From Halomonas sp. 328 (GTDB taxonomy: Bacteria; Pseudomonadota; Gammaproteobacteria; Pseudomonadales; Halomonadaceae): 64,000 nucleotides of DNA. This document shows positions 1 to 7,685 of this stretch, one piece after another; position 1 is the first letter of the stretch, and the number at the start of each line of letters is the position of its first letter. The DNA lies in NCBI RefSeq assembly GCF_015645095.1, contig NZ_JADOTW010000009.1, forward strand, positions 1 to 64,000, written 5' to 3'. The position numbers were made by a program, and so were the translations under genes. The notes under the pieces are model-generated. The model saw nothing but the letters and a program-made list of their open reading frames with translations, searched no databases and was not told the DNA's origin.

Positions 1-57
1 AGAGTTGCGGCGGGTCTGCACGCGATACGATAAGTTGGCCAGCAGTTTCAGGGCCAT
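1..57 (-). CDS. possible 5' end of an unidentified gene running off the window
   Basis: Reading the minus strand from an ATG at 57-55, the frame stays open to the window edge (19 codons, beginning MALKLLANLSYRVQ). The DNA is GC-richer than the neighbouring fragment at 90-707 and appears to have a different origin. No family can be assigned from 19 residues and no clear ribosome binding site is seen. It may be the start of a mobile-element or host gene whose junction near base 90 cut the cyclodipeptide synthase fragment. Confidence 0.2.
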   Translation of the reverse strand, partial: MALKLLANLSYRVQTRRNS

Positions 58-89
58 GGTATGCCTGGCGTGCATAGGTCGTTGCCTAC

Positions 90-707
90 GTGCAGACTTT
101 TCAGACAAAGCCTAAGGACTACCTCCTATGGGGGGTAGAGAATACCAAAGAAAAAGTTGCAGTCGTCATTCCTGATAAAATTCATGCTGTTAATTATGAG
201 GTAAGGGAGAAATGTTCCTCATCAAGGGCCATAAGGCTAGCTAAACGCAATGGGGATGCACTGGAGTCTATGGTGAATCAGGTGATTGACGAGCTTCCAG
301 TGCATTACAGGAATAATATTAATGTCCTTAGATGGGAGGATATTGAAAAGGAGAATCACTACACCAGAAAAACCGAAATACTCTTTGATGAGTTTGAAAG
401 GAATCAAGGATTTAGGGGCGCTATTCTAGATATCATAAAGAGTATTTTTTCCGACAAAAATAGACCTTCTATATTGAATCATGCTGAAAGGCTCTCAGAA
501 TATCTTCTCAATGAGTTGCCGATGATTATTGAGGGTGTGAAACACCAAGATACCGTCTATGAGTTATACCCTTACCCATCCGATAATCTTGTTTTTCGCT
601 TGGTGGTCGCCATGCAGCAGGGAGAAGTGTTCCCAGAGGTCATGGAGAGAATGAAGATCTCCTCGCAAGCTCGATTAATTGAGGGATATGCGGAAGAGGT
701 GGCGTAA
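90..707 (+). pseudogene. tRNA-dependent cyclodipeptide synthase, N-terminally truncated
   Basis: Cyclodipeptide synthases (CDPS) join two aminoacyl-tRNAs into a cyclic dipeptide. This 205-residue ORF (GTG start, in-frame TAG at 75-77 just upstream) aligns with Streptomyces AlbC, recalled from memory, at a constant offset of 40: Trp14, Tyr138, Glu142 and Tyr162 fall where AlbC has Trp54, Tyr178, Glu182 and Tyr202. The C-terminal segment YLLNELPMI matches the family motif that carries the catalytic Tyr and Glu. The first ~40 residues, which in AlbC hold the Rossmann strand and nucleophile Ser37, are missing, so the product should be inactive. The gene is much more AT-rich than its neighbours, a sign of transfer. 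No partner oxidase or P450 gene is present. The family call rests on motif spacing only. Confidence 0.6.
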
Positions 708-772
708 TCCCGCCTAGTTCATGAGACCGGCCTGAGAACGAAGATAGTGGATGGTATTCTCTTGAAAAATCA

Positions 773-1129
773 GTGTGTTACGTCAACAACCTGATCCAAG
801 AGAACCATCCGCTATGGGGGAAATCCTCACTGCTCAAGATCATCCTGTTCGCCAACTCCAAGGGCATCACCTCCAGTCGGGAAATGCAGTGGTGCTGCGA
901 GACCAACATCCTGTTCAAGGCGTTATCCTGCGATACCGTGCCGCACTTCACCACACTCGCCCGACTCGTCAGCGGTCATGTGGAAGAGATCGAAGCCCTG
1001 TTCGATCAGGTTCTGCTGGGCAATGAACTCTTCGCCATCGACGGGTGCAAGATGTCGTCCAATAATGCCCTGGTTCAAGCCCCGAGCCCTCGTCCGCGAG
1101 CTAGGGTTCCCGGTAGCGGATCCCGGTGA
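773..1129 (+). pseudogene. IS1182-family transposase remnant
   Basis: The open frame from a GTG matches the N-terminal part of IS1182-type DDE transposases: the block LLKIILFANSKGITSSREM, then the CC-T-N-FKAL segment, and ELFAIDGCKMSSN around residues 85-97, which contains the first catalytic Asp of the family. Family proteins are about 450-500 aa. Here the usual N-terminus is absent, a short stretch before ELFAIDG appears deleted, and homology stops at about base 1063, after which the frame runs into the 3' end of greB. No terminal inverted repeats were recognised. It is a dead fragment next to the truncated CDPS, marking a site of past insertion and deletion. Confidence 0.7.
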
Positions 1130-1634
1130 TCAGATAGGTGGTCTCGCCGCCGGGGGCGGCCACCGTCACCTCGTCATCTTCTTCCTTGCCCAGCAGCGCC
1201 TTGGCCAGGGGCGCGTCGATGCTGATCCAGCGCTTGGCGGTATCGGTCTCGTCGTGGCCGACGATACGCAGGGTCATCGCCTCGCCGTCGTCATCCTCCA
1301 GGGTGACGAAGGCACCGAAGTAGACCCGGGAGGTATCCGCCGGCAGGCGGTCCACCACCTGCAGCTCATCGAGGCGCTTGGTCAGGTAGCGGATCCGGGC
1401 GATCACCCGGTTGAGCTCCTTCTTGTTGTAGGTGTAGTCGGCGTTCTCGCTGTGATCGCCCAGCGCCGCCGCTTCGCCCACCTTGGCCGACAGGGCCGGG
1501 CGCTTGATCCGGGAGAGGTGGTCGAGGATGCCGCGCAGCCGCTCGGCGCCCTCGGCGGTGATCAGGTGGCTCTTGGGCTCCTGGCGTGGATCCTTGGCCG
1601 GGTCGCGCCAGCGGGTCATGTTGCGGCCTTTCAT
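1101..1634 (-). CDS. greB: transcription elongation factor GreB
   Basis: GreB rescues backtracked RNA polymerase by stimulating transcript cleavage through its secondary channel. The 177-residue protein has the N-terminal coiled coil with the acidic tip in LGDHSENADY (Asp60, Glu63), followed by the FKBP-like C-terminal domain (YFGAFVTLEDDDGE, WISIDAPLAKALLGKE). It is about 20 residues longer than E. coli GreB because of a charged N-terminal extension. A start at the internal ATG (codon 6, base 1619) is possible. The gene ends inside the decayed tail of the IS1182 remnant, so its downstream region has been rearranged. Confidence 0.93.
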   Translation of the reverse strand: MKGRNMTRWRDPAKDPRQEPKSHLITAEGAERLRGILDHLSRIKRPALSAKVGEAAALGDHSENADYTYNKKELNRVIARIRYLTKRLDELQVVDRLPADTSRVYFGAFVTLEDDDGEAMTLRIVGHDETDTAKRWISIDAPLAKALLGKEEDDEVTVAAPGGETTYLITGIRYREP

Positions 1635-1726
1635 GGGCTCTCTCCGTGAATCTGTTCTGCGACCATACTGCGCCTCTTGGCCAGCGCCAAGTGATGCCTA
1701 CGACTTTGGTGGGGTAGGGTATGATT

Positions 1727-1740
1727 CAAACGTTCGTTAG
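1727..1740. promoter_or_regulatory. candidate TetR/PsrA-type operator
   Basis: The sequence CAAACGTTCGTTAG differs by one base from the CAAAC-N4-GTTTG pattern bound by PsrA-like fatty-acid regulators in pseudomonads. It lies about 45 bases before the start of the secreted TPR gene at 1786. It is a single site with no supporting neighbour genes of lipid metabolism, so this is a weak call. Confidence 0.2.
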
Positions 1741-1785
1741 AGTGTTGGTGGGTTACCGTCACAACAACAAGCCTGGAGTCCGACC

Positions 1786-2415
1786 ATGCGCAAGCGTCAC
1801 GCCCTCTCCGCCCTGACCCTGGGGCTAAGCCTCGCCCTCTCGCCGCTGGCCGTCGCCCAGCAGCAGGAGGCCGCCGAGCTGCGACAGCAGTGGGAGCAGA
1901 TCACCACCCAGCCCGGCGAGCGGCGCGATGCCCTGGCGGCCCTGGCCGAGCGGGCCGAGGCCCTGGTGGGGCAGTATCCCGAGGCCGCGGAACTGCTGAC
2001 CTGGCAGGGCATTATCCTCGCCTCCGAGGCCCGGGAGCGCAGCGGCCTGGGGGCCCTGAACCGGGCCCGCGGCGCCCGGGATGCCCTGGAGCGGGCCATC
2101 GAGCTCGACCCCCAGGGCCTCAACGGTTCCGCCTACGTGACCCTGGGCGCCCTCTATGACCGGGTGCCGGGCGGGCTGATCGGCTTCGGCGATGACGAGA
2201 CCGCCGAGGCGATGTTCCAGCGGGCCCTGACGATTCGCCCCCAGGGTATCGACGTCAACTTCTACTATGCCGAGTTCCTCGCCGAGGCGGGACGCCAGGA
2301 CGAGGCCCGGGAGCATGCCCGCCGTGCCAGCGACGGCGAGGCGCGCGCCGAGCGCCAGGCCTCCGACGAGGCCCTGCGTACCCAGGCCCGGGCCCTGCTG
2401 CGCCGCCTCGAGTAA
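1786..2415 (+). CDS. secreted TPR-repeat protein
   Basis: A 209-residue protein with a clear Sec signal peptide (basic start, hydrophobic core, AVA cleavage site after residue 24), so it should act in the periplasm. The mature part is helical with TPR-like repeats: helices around residues 70-110 (ARDALERAIELDPQGLN) and 130-180 (AEAMFQRALTIRPQGIDVNFYYAEFLAEAGRQDEAREHA). The arrangement resembles the periplasmic TPR component of some transporter-associated proteins, but no specific partner is evident. It stands alone between greB (opposite strand) and nudF, with a REP cluster behind it. Confidence 0.75.
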   Translation: MRKRHALSALTLGLSLALSPLAVAQQQEAAELRQQWEQITTQPGERRDALAALAERAEALVGQYPEAAELLTWQGIILASEARERSGLGALNRARGARDALERAIELDPQGLNGSAYVTLGALYDRVPGGLIGFGDDETAEAMFQRALTIRPQGIDVNFYYAEFLAEAGRQDEAREHARRASDGEARAERQASDEALRTQARALLRRLE

Positions 2416-2474
2416 TCCGCTGTATGAAGCCATGACATGGCCAATCTCCAGAAAGCTATTGTGGGAGTATCTCA

Positions 2475-2599
2475 TCGCCTGCTGAAGCAGGCTCCTACCA
2501 GCCCAGCGGCAATCCCCGCCCCGTGGGAGCGGCTTCTCTACCCAGTAGGAGCTGGCTTTAGCCGGCGATTCAACACAAGATCAGCCTGCTGAAGCAGGC
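2475..2599. repeat. REP-type hairpin cluster (inverted pair plus partial copy)
   Basis: Two REP-like units face each other: minus-strand GTAGGAGCCTGCTTCAGCAG at 2498-2479 (unit continues to 2475), and plus-strand GTAGGAGCTGGCTTTAGCCG at 2545-2564 (to 2568). A third stem, GCCTGCTGAAGCAGGC, lies at 2584-2599. The pattern GTAGGAGC-stem-TTYAGC-stem-CGA matches Pseudomonas-type REPs that RAYT transposases mobilise. The stems covary between copies (CCTGC/GCAGG, CTGGC/GCCGG), so structure is conserved rather than sequence. They occupy the gap between the TPR gene and nudF. Confidence 0.8.
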
Positions 2600-2685
2600 C
2601 TGCCAGGGCGAGCCTCGCGGCCCCGGCGGTTGGCATTCCCGCCCCATGACCGGATAATGACCCCTTCGCTGACCCCGGAGGTGCC

Positions 2686-3327
2686 ATGGCCGATTCCGGC
2701 GACCGACCCCTTTCCCTGCTCAGGCCCCGCTTCGGCAATACGGATGTGGAGCGCCTGGAGACCCTCCGCCTGCATCAGGGGTTCTTCCGCCTGGAAGAGC
2801 GTACCCTGCGTCACCGCCTCTTCCAGGGCGGCTGGAGCCCCGCCATCACCCGCGAGGTGCATGTGCGTCGGGACGCCGTGGGGGTATTGCCCTACGATGT
2901 GGAGCGCGATCGCGTGGTGCTGGTGGAGCAGTTGCGTGCCGGCGCCCTGGACGACCCCCAGGGCCCCTGGAAGCTGGAGCCGGTGGCCGGCCTGGTGGAG
3001 GCGGGGGAGGTCCCCGCCGAGGTGGCCCGCCGCGAGGCCCTCGAGGAGGCGGGCTGTACCCTCGACGAGCTGATCGAGCTGCACCGCTACTACCCCAGTC
3101 CCGGCGCCTGCAACGAGCGGGTCACCCTCTATGTGGGGCTGACCGACAGCGACGGCCTGGGGGGCGTGCACGGCCTGGATAGCGAGCACGAGGATATCCA
3201 GGTACATGTGCTACCCTTCGGCGAGGCCTGGGAACTCCTCGAGGCTGGACGACTCGACAACGCCATGTGCCTGATCGCCTTCCACTGGTTGGCGCGGGAG
3301 CGGGCCGCATTGCGAGCAAGGAGGTAA
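2686..3327 (+). CDS. nudF: ADP-ribose pyrophosphatase (Nudix)
   Basis: This enzyme hydrolyses ADP-ribose to AMP and ribose 5-phosphate. The 213-residue protein contains a complete Nudix box from Gly102 to Gly123 (G-x5-E-x7-RE-x2-EE-x-G), with the metal-binding glutamates at 117, 120 and 121. A Pro-Gly pair downstream (YYPSPGACNE) is typical of the ADP-ribose pyrophosphatase subfamily. It starts behind GGAGGT and is the first gene of nudF-yqiB-cpdA, an order shared with E. coli. Confidence 0.9.
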   Translation: MADSGDRPLSLLRPRFGNTDVERLETLRLHQGFFRLEERTLRHRLFQGGWSPAITREVHVRRDAVGVLPYDVERDRVVLVEQLRAGALDDPQGPWKLEPVAGLVEAGEVPAEVARREALEEAGCTLDELIELHRYYPSPGACNERVTLYVGLTDSDGLGGVHGLDSEHEDIQVHVLPFGEAWELLEAGRLDNAMCLIAFHWLARERAALRARR

Positions 3328-3331
3328 CGCC

Positions 3332-3778
3332 ATGGCAAGAGCCGCCTATGTATCCGACCTCAAGGGGCTGCAGGCCGAGTGCAGCATCAACTACCTGCGC
3401 CTGTCGCGCCTGGTGGGAGAGCTCAGCCCCGGCGAGACCCGCGAGATCGCCCTGCGCGGCCGCGAGCAGCGCTTCGGCTCCCTGTGGCTGGAGCTGGTCG
3501 AGGAAGCCCCCTACACCAGCCGCCTGCGGGTCTCCCAGAGCGGCGTCATGGACGCCTTCATCGAGGCACCGCGCATGCTGGTACACCTCTACCATGACGT
3601 GCGCATGGCCGAGGTCACCGACTTCCAGCGCCAGCGCCACTTTCATGGGCGTTACCGCTACCCCAATGCCCGCATGCACCAGCCCGACGAGAAGCTGCAG
3701 GTCAACCGCTTCCTCGGCGAATGGCTGGAGCATGCCCTGGCCCATGGCCACTCCCTGGATCTGCCGGAGCTGAATTGA
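3332..3778 (+). CDS. yqiB: DUF1249 family protein YqiB
   Basis: A 148-residue protein of unknown biochemical function, recognised as DUF1249 by its sequence (ECSINYLRLSRLVGEL near the start; FHGRYRYPNARMHQPDEKLQ near the end) and by its position. In E. coli and many gammaproteobacteria it lies between nudF and cpdA, as here. It follows nudF by four bases with GGAGG just ahead of the ATG. Its stop TGA shares its A with the ATG of cpdA (TGATG), so translation of the two is probably coupled. Confidence 0.85.
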   Translation: MARAAYVSDLKGLQAECSINYLRLSRLVGELSPGETREIALRGREQRFGSLWLELVEEAPYTSRLRVSQSGVMDAFIEAPRMLVHLYHDVRMAEVTDFQRQRHFHGRYRYPNARMHQPDEKLQVNRFLGEWLEHALAHGHSLDLPELN

Positions 3779-4512
3779 TGCGCCTGGTGCAAGTCACCGA
3801 TTGTCACCTGCATGCCGACCCCGAGGCCCGCTCCCGGGCCGGCGTGCCCCTACGCCAGCTGCACCGGGTGCTGGAACACGCCCGACGGTTGCGCCCCGAC
3901 CTGCTGCTGGTCACCGGCGATGTCAGCCAGGACGAGACCCCCGCCTCCTACCGTCATGCTGCCGAGGCCTTCGCCACCATGGAGTGTCCCTGGTTCTGGC
4001 TGCCCGGCAACCACGACCACGGCGATTTCATGGCCGAGGCCCGCGACTTCCACGACGAGCTCGACCTGGGAAGCTGGCGGCTGCTGCTGCTCGATACCCG
4101 GGTGATCGGCCAGCCCCATGGCGAGCTGGGGGGCGAGCGCCTCGGTGACCTGGCCAGCGCCCTGGCCATGGACGAGCGACCCACCCTGGTGGCCATGCAC
4201 CATCCGCCCCTGGCCATCGGCTCCGCCTGGATGGATGCCATCGGCCTGACCGATGGCGAGGCCTTCTGGGAGACCCTGGCCCCTCACCCCCAGGTCAAGG
4301 CGGTGCTCTGCGGACATATCCACCAGGCCTTCGCCGGACGCCGTGCCCAGCCCGAGGGGGAGGTGGCGGTCTATGGCACGCCCGCCACCACCGACCAGTT
4401 CCTCGGCGGCTCCCCCGAGTTCGCCATCGACCAGGCCTCCCGCCCCGGCTACCGGGTCGTCGACCTGGATGGCGAGCGGCTGACCACCTGGGTGGAGCGG
4501 GTCGACCTCTAG
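3778..4512 (+). CDS. cpdA: 3',5'-cyclic-AMP phosphodiesterase
   Basis: CpdA hydrolyses cAMP to AMP and lowers Crp signalling. The 244-residue product has the metallophosphoesterase motifs in order: D-x-H (DCHLH, residues 8-12), GDVSQD, GNHDH, a histidine in MHHPP, and GHIHQAF. The ATG at 3778 is chosen because it overlaps the yqiB stop and starts directly at the conserved MRLVQVTDCH. Behind it lies the cysD promoter rather than yqiA-parE, which follow cpdA in E. coli and here lie 15 kb away. Confidence 0.92.
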   Translation: MRLVQVTDCHLHADPEARSRAGVPLRQLHRVLEHARRLRPDLLLVTGDVSQDETPASYRHAAEAFATMECPWFWLPGNHDHGDFMAEARDFHDELDLGSWRLLLLDTRVIGQPHGELGGERLGDLASALAMDERPTLVAMHHPPLAIGSAWMDAIGLTDGEAFWETLAPHPQVKAVLCGHIHQAFAGRRAQPEGEVAVYGTPATTDQFLGGSPEFAIDQASRPGYRVVDLDGERLTTWVERVDL

Positions 4513-4563
4513 GCGGCCGGATGGCCCTTCTTATGCCTTAATCGGCTAAAAAGATAGTTCTTA

Positions 4564-4579
4564 ATTCTTTGACGTTATT
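4564..4579 (+). promoter_or_regulatory. candidate CysB-binding site upstream of cysD
   Basis: ATTCTTTGACGTTATT lies in an AT-rich stretch of the 227-base gap before cysD. It matches 13 of 16 bases of ATTCCTTAAAGTTATT at 61799-61814, upstream of the cystine-type importer. Two sulfur-acquisition transcription units thus share a motif, as expected for the LysR-type activator CysB, whose known sites are AT-rich and of this general form. The cysB gene is not in this window. Confidence 0.5.
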
Positions 4580-4739
4580 GTTGCGCCCTCAGTACCCTAG
4601 CCGGCATGACGCTGCCATGGCGCGTCCGCGGGTGCTTTGCCGGTCGATCGACCCCTAGCGCTCGGCGTCCGACCGGCGCCACTGGCAGCCCACCCACGGC
4701 GATGCGCCGTCCCAGGTTACAAGAGGTTGCCAAGCCGCG

Positions 4740-5651
4740 ATGCTTTCTCCCGAGCGACAGACCCATCTCAAGCAACTCGAAGCCGAGTCGATCCATATCA
4801 TCCGTGAAGTGGCCGCCGAGTTCTCCAACCCGGTGATGCTCTACTCCATCGGTAAGGACTCCTCGGTGATGCTGCATCTGGCGCGCAAGGCCTTCTACCC
4901 CGGCACGCCTCCGTTTCCCCTGATGCACATCAATACCACCTGGAAGTTCAAGGAGATGATCGAGTTCCGCGACCGCATGGCCGCGGAGGCCGACATGGAG
5001 CTGATCGAATACATCAACGAGGAGGGGCGGGCGGCCAATATCAACCCCTTCGATCACGGCAGTGCCAAGTACACCGATACCATGAAGACCCAGGCCCTCA
5101 AGCAGGCCCTGGACAAGTACGGCTTCGATGCCGCCTTCGGCGGGGCTCGCCGCGATGAAGAGGCCAGCCGCGCCAAGGAGCGGGTCTACTCCTTCCGCGA
5201 CAAGTTCCACCGCTGGGACCCCAAGAACCAGCGCCCGGAGCTGTGGAGCCTCTTCAACGGCAAGATCAACAAGGGTGAGTCGATCCGCGTCTTCCCGCTC
5301 TCCAACTGGACCGAGCTGGATATCTGGCAGTACATCTACCTGGAGCAGATTCCCATCGTGCCCCTCTACTACGCCGCGCCGCGTCCGGTGGTGGAGCGCG
5401 ACGGCATGCAGATCATGGTGGATGACGAGCGCCTGCCCCTGGAGCCGGGCGAGGTGCCCGAGGATAAGTGGGTACGCTTCCGCACCCTGGGCTGCTACCC
5501 CCTCACCGGGGCGGTGGAGTCCCAGGCCGCGACCCTGCCGGAGATCATCCAGGAGATGCTGCTGACCCGCACCTCCGAGCGCAGCGGCCGCGCCATCGAC
5601 CACGACCAGGCCGGCTCCATGGAGAAGAAGAAGCGCGAAGGCTACTTCTAA
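4740..5651 (+). CDS. cysD: sulfate adenylyltransferase subunit 2
   Basis: CysD is the catalytic subunit of ATP sulfurylase, forming adenosine 5'-phosphosulfate from ATP and sulfate with CysN as GTPase partner. The 303-residue protein has the PP-loop SIGKDSS at residues 36-42, the [15 protein letters not shown] segment, and the conserved [12 protein letters not shown] near the C-terminus, with normal family length. It heads the cysD-cysN operon behind a candidate CysB site. Its stop codon starts a perfect 8-bp hairpin and is followed within 25 bases by the heptad element that separates it from cysN. Confidence 0.95.
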   Translation: MLSPERQTHLKQLEAESIHIIREVAAEFSNPVMLYSIGKDSSVMLHLARKAFYPGTPPFPLMHINTTWKFKEMIEFRDRMAAEADMELIEYINEEGRAANINPFDHGSAKYTDTMKTQALKQALDKYGFDAAFGGARRDEEASRAKERVYSFRDKFHRWDPKNQRPELWSLFNGKINKGESIRVFPLSNWTELDIWQYIYLEQIPIVPLYYAAPRPVVERDGMQIMVDDERLPLEPGEVPEDKWVRFRTLGCYPLTGAVESQAATLPEIIQEMLLTRTSERSGRAIDHDQAGSMEKKKREGYF

Positions 5652-5668
5652 CGCGCCTGAGGCGCGTT
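5650..5668. terminator. hairpin overlapping the cysD stop codon
   Basis: AACGCGCC-TGA-GGCGCGTT is a perfect 8-bp stem with a three-base loop that begins inside the cysD TAA. No run of T follows, so it is more likely an mRNA 3'-end or stability hairpin than a full terminator. This fits with cysN lying downstream on the same strand. Confidence 0.35.
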
Positions 5669-5669
5669 A

Positions 5670-6162
5670 GAAAGCCGGAAGCTTGAAGCCCGAAGCTGGA
5701 AGAAACCCCGCCCGCGCCTTCGCCTAATCTAGGGAAGTGACCATCAGGGTGGGGGCAAGAAATGGACTTCGAAAAGCTTCAGGTATGGAGGCGCTCGGCC
5801 AGGTTGTCGGCCGAGCTCTACAAGGGGATGCGGGATCTGCGGGATTTCGGTTTCAGAGACCAGATCACCCGCGCCGGGCTTTCGGTGCCCAGCAACATTG
5901 CCGAGGGCATGACCCGGGGCACGGCCAGGGACAAGCAACACTTCCTGCTGATCGCCAAGGGCTCCTGCGCTGAGTTAAGAACACAGATCTACATCGGTAT
6001 CGACATCGGCTATATCGACAAGGCGTGCGGTGGCCGATGGATACAGGAAACACGAGAGATTGCCGCCATGCTCTCCGGCCTTATCGGCAGGCTCTCCCAC
6101 GAATGAATCCGTTGCTGGCTGTGGGGCTCTTCCAGCTTCCAGCTTCCAGCTTCCAGCTATAG
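5670..6162 (+). mobile_element. heptad element A, the copy carrying a four-helix-bundle gene
   Basis: The left arm is four 7-base units at 5674-5701 (GCCGGAA, GCTTGAA, GCCCGAA, GCTGGAA), then GAAACCCCG. The right arm is preceded by GTGGGG and consists of four exact TTCCAGC units at 6130-6157, ending TATAGG. The arms are inverted relative to each other. The gene at 5762-6106 lies inside. Element B (22504-22584) has the same 4+4 arms, the same GAAACCCCG entry and a matching TTTGGGG exit but no gene. A therefore looks like the full-length form and B like a deletion derivative. The element splits cysD from cysN and its right end lies 12 bases before the cysN start. No terminal repeat of known IS families or target duplication was recognised. 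Confidence 0.65.
5762..6106 (+). CDS. four-helix-bundle protein (23S rRNA IVS / Avd-like family)
   Basis: A 114-residue, all-helical protein of the S23/IVP family. The signatures are LQVWRRSARLSAELY at residues 6-20, the loop SVPSNIAEG at 41-49, and FLLIAKGSCAELRTQ at 61-75. Family members are encoded inside intervening sequences of some 23S rRNAs, and relatives (Avd) are accessory proteins of diversity-generating retroelements, where they bind nucleic acid. No rRNA or reverse transcriptase is present here. The gene is framed by the two heptad arms of element A, so it is probably cargo or a maintenance factor of that element. No catalytic residues are visible. Confidence 0.85.
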   Translation: MDFEKLQVWRRSARLSAELYKGMRDLRDFGFRDQITRAGLSVPSNIAEGMTRGTARDKQHFLLIAKGSCAELRTQIYIGIDIGYIDKACGGRWIQETREIAAMLSGLIGRLSHE

Positions 6163-6169
6163 GTGTGTT

Positions 6170-7594
6170 ATGGCACATGCGTCTGAATTGATCGCCGAAG
6201 ATATCGAGGCCTACCTCCACGAGCACGAGAACAAGGATCTGCTGCGCTTTATCACCTGCGGCAGCGTGGATGACGGCAAGTCGACGCTGATCGGCCGGCT
6301 GCTCCACGACTCCAAGATGATCTACGAGGATCAGCTGGCGGCCATCACCCAGGCCTCCAAGACCAGCGGCACCACCGGCGAGGAGGTGGACCTGGCGCTG
6401 CTGGTGGACGGCCTGCAGTCGGAGCGCGAGCAGGGCATCACCATCGACGTGGCCTATCGCTTCTTCTCCACCGACAAGCGCAAGTTCATTATCGCCGACA
6501 CCCCGGGGCACGAGCAGTACACCCGCAACATGGCCACGGGGGCATCGACCGCCAGTCTCGCCATCATCCTGATCGATGCCCGTTACGGGGTGCAGACCCA
6601 GACCCGGCGCCACAGCTTTATCGCCGACCTGCTGGGCATCCAGCACCTGGTGGTGGCGATCAACAAGATGGACCTGGTGGACTTCGCCGAGGAGCGCTTC
6701 CAGGAGATCGTCGCCGAGTACCAGCAGGTGGCCGAGAAGCTCAATGCCCGGGATATCCGCTTCGTGCCGATCTCGGCGCTCAAGGGCGACAACGTGGTCA
6801 ATCCCAGCGAGGCGATGCCCTGGTACGACGGCCCGGCGCTGCTCGAGCTGCTCGAGGGGGTGGAGATCTCCCGGGACCAGAACCTCACCGACCTGCGCCT
6901 GCCGGTGCAGTACGTCAATCGTCCCAACCTGGATTTCCGCGGCTACTGCGGCACCCTGGCCGCCGGCATCCTGCGCCCCGGCCAGGCCATCCAGGTGCTG
7001 CCCTCCGGCAAGCGCTCCACGGTGGCACGCATCGTCACCCAGGATGGCGACCTGGAGGTGGCCTACCCGGGACAGGCGATCACCGTGACCCTGGAGGACG
7101 AGATCGATATCTCCCGGGGCGACTGGCTCGTCGCCGCCGATGCCGAGGTGCCCAGCTCCAATGTCTTCGAGGCGGATATCGTCTGGATGCACGAGGACGC
7201 CCTGACCCCAGGCCGCCTCTATGACTTCAAGCTGGCCACCCGGGATCTCTCCGGGCAGGTCAGCGCCATCGACTACCAGGTGGACGTCAATACCCTGGAG
7301 CATCATCCGGCGGAGCGCCTGGAGCTCAACACCATCGCCCGCTGCCAGGTGGAACTCACCGCCGCGGTGCCGGTGGACGACTATCGTCGCAGCCCGGGCA
7401 CCGGCAGCTTCGTGGTGATCGACCGCCTGAGCAACGTCACCGTGGGTGCCGGCATGGTGCGCGGCCTGGGGCAGGCCCGCGAGAGCCAGCCCGGCCAGGT
7501 GGACTGGGCCGCCTTCGAGCGGGACCTCAATGCCCTGGTGCGCAAGCACTTCCCGCACTGGGAAGCCAAGGACATTCGCGACCTGCTGGGCTAA
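6170..7594 (+). CDS. cysN: sulfate adenylyltransferase subunit 1 (GTPase)
   Basis: CysN couples GTP hydrolysis to sulfate activation by CysD. The 474-residue protein has the translational-GTPase motifs: P-loop GSVDDGKST at 31-39, DTPGHEQ at 110-115 and NKMD at 165-168, followed by two beta-barrel domains. There is no C-terminal APS kinase (CysC) domain, so that function must be encoded elsewhere. The ribosome binding site (TAGGTG) lies just past the right arm of element A. Insertion of that element has put about 520 bases between cysD and cysN, which are usually adjacent. Confidence 0.95.
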   Translation: MAHASELIAEDIEAYLHEHENKDLLRFITCGSVDDGKSTLIGRLLHDSKMIYEDQLAAITQASKTSGTTGEEVDLALLVDGLQSEREQGITIDVAYRFFSTDKRKFIIADTPGHEQYTRNMATGASTASLAIILIDARYGVQTQTRRHSFIADLLGIQHLVVAINKMDLVDFAEERFQEIVAEYQQVAEKLNARDIRFVPISALKGDNVVNPSEAMPWYDGPALLELLEGVEISRDQNLTDLRLPVQYVNRPNLDFRGYCGTLAAGILRPGQAIQVLPSGKRSTVARIVTQDGDLEVAYPGQAITVTLEDEIDISRGDWLVAADAEVPSSNVFEADIVWMHEDALTPGRLYDFKLATRDLSGQVSAIDYQVDVNTLEHHPAERLELNTIARCQVELTAAVPVDDYRRSPGTGSFVVIDRLSNVTVGAGMVRGLGQARESQPGQVDWAAFERDLNALVRKHFPHWEAKDIRDLLG

Positions 7595-7628
7595 GCGGCG
7601 CGACACTATCGCGAACCCGGCGTGAAGC

Positions 7629-7668
7629 GACGCCCCCGACGGTGAGAACCGTCGGGGGCGTCTTTGTT
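7629..7668 (+). terminator. intrinsic terminator after cysN
   Basis: A perfect 14-bp GC-rich stem (7629-7642 pairing with 7649-7662) with a six-base loop TGAGAA is followed by TTTGTTGC. It closes the cysDN operon and lies 18 bases before the end of the convergent hmuV gene. Confidence 0.88.
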
Positions 7669-7685
7669 GCTTCCCTAGGGGGGGC

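Noticed and set aside
71-95. Imperfect inverted repeat TAGG...CCTA as an IS terminus
   Set aside because: Too short and imperfect, and no partner end was found.
1138-1649. Plus-strand frames opposite greB
   Set aside because: They are antisense to a conserved gene, have no family features and no ribosome binding site.
5762-6106. Four-helix-bundle gene as a 23S rRNA intervening sequence or retroelement Avd
   Set aside because: No rRNA, template repeat or reverse transcriptase lies near; the gene is between cysD and cysN.
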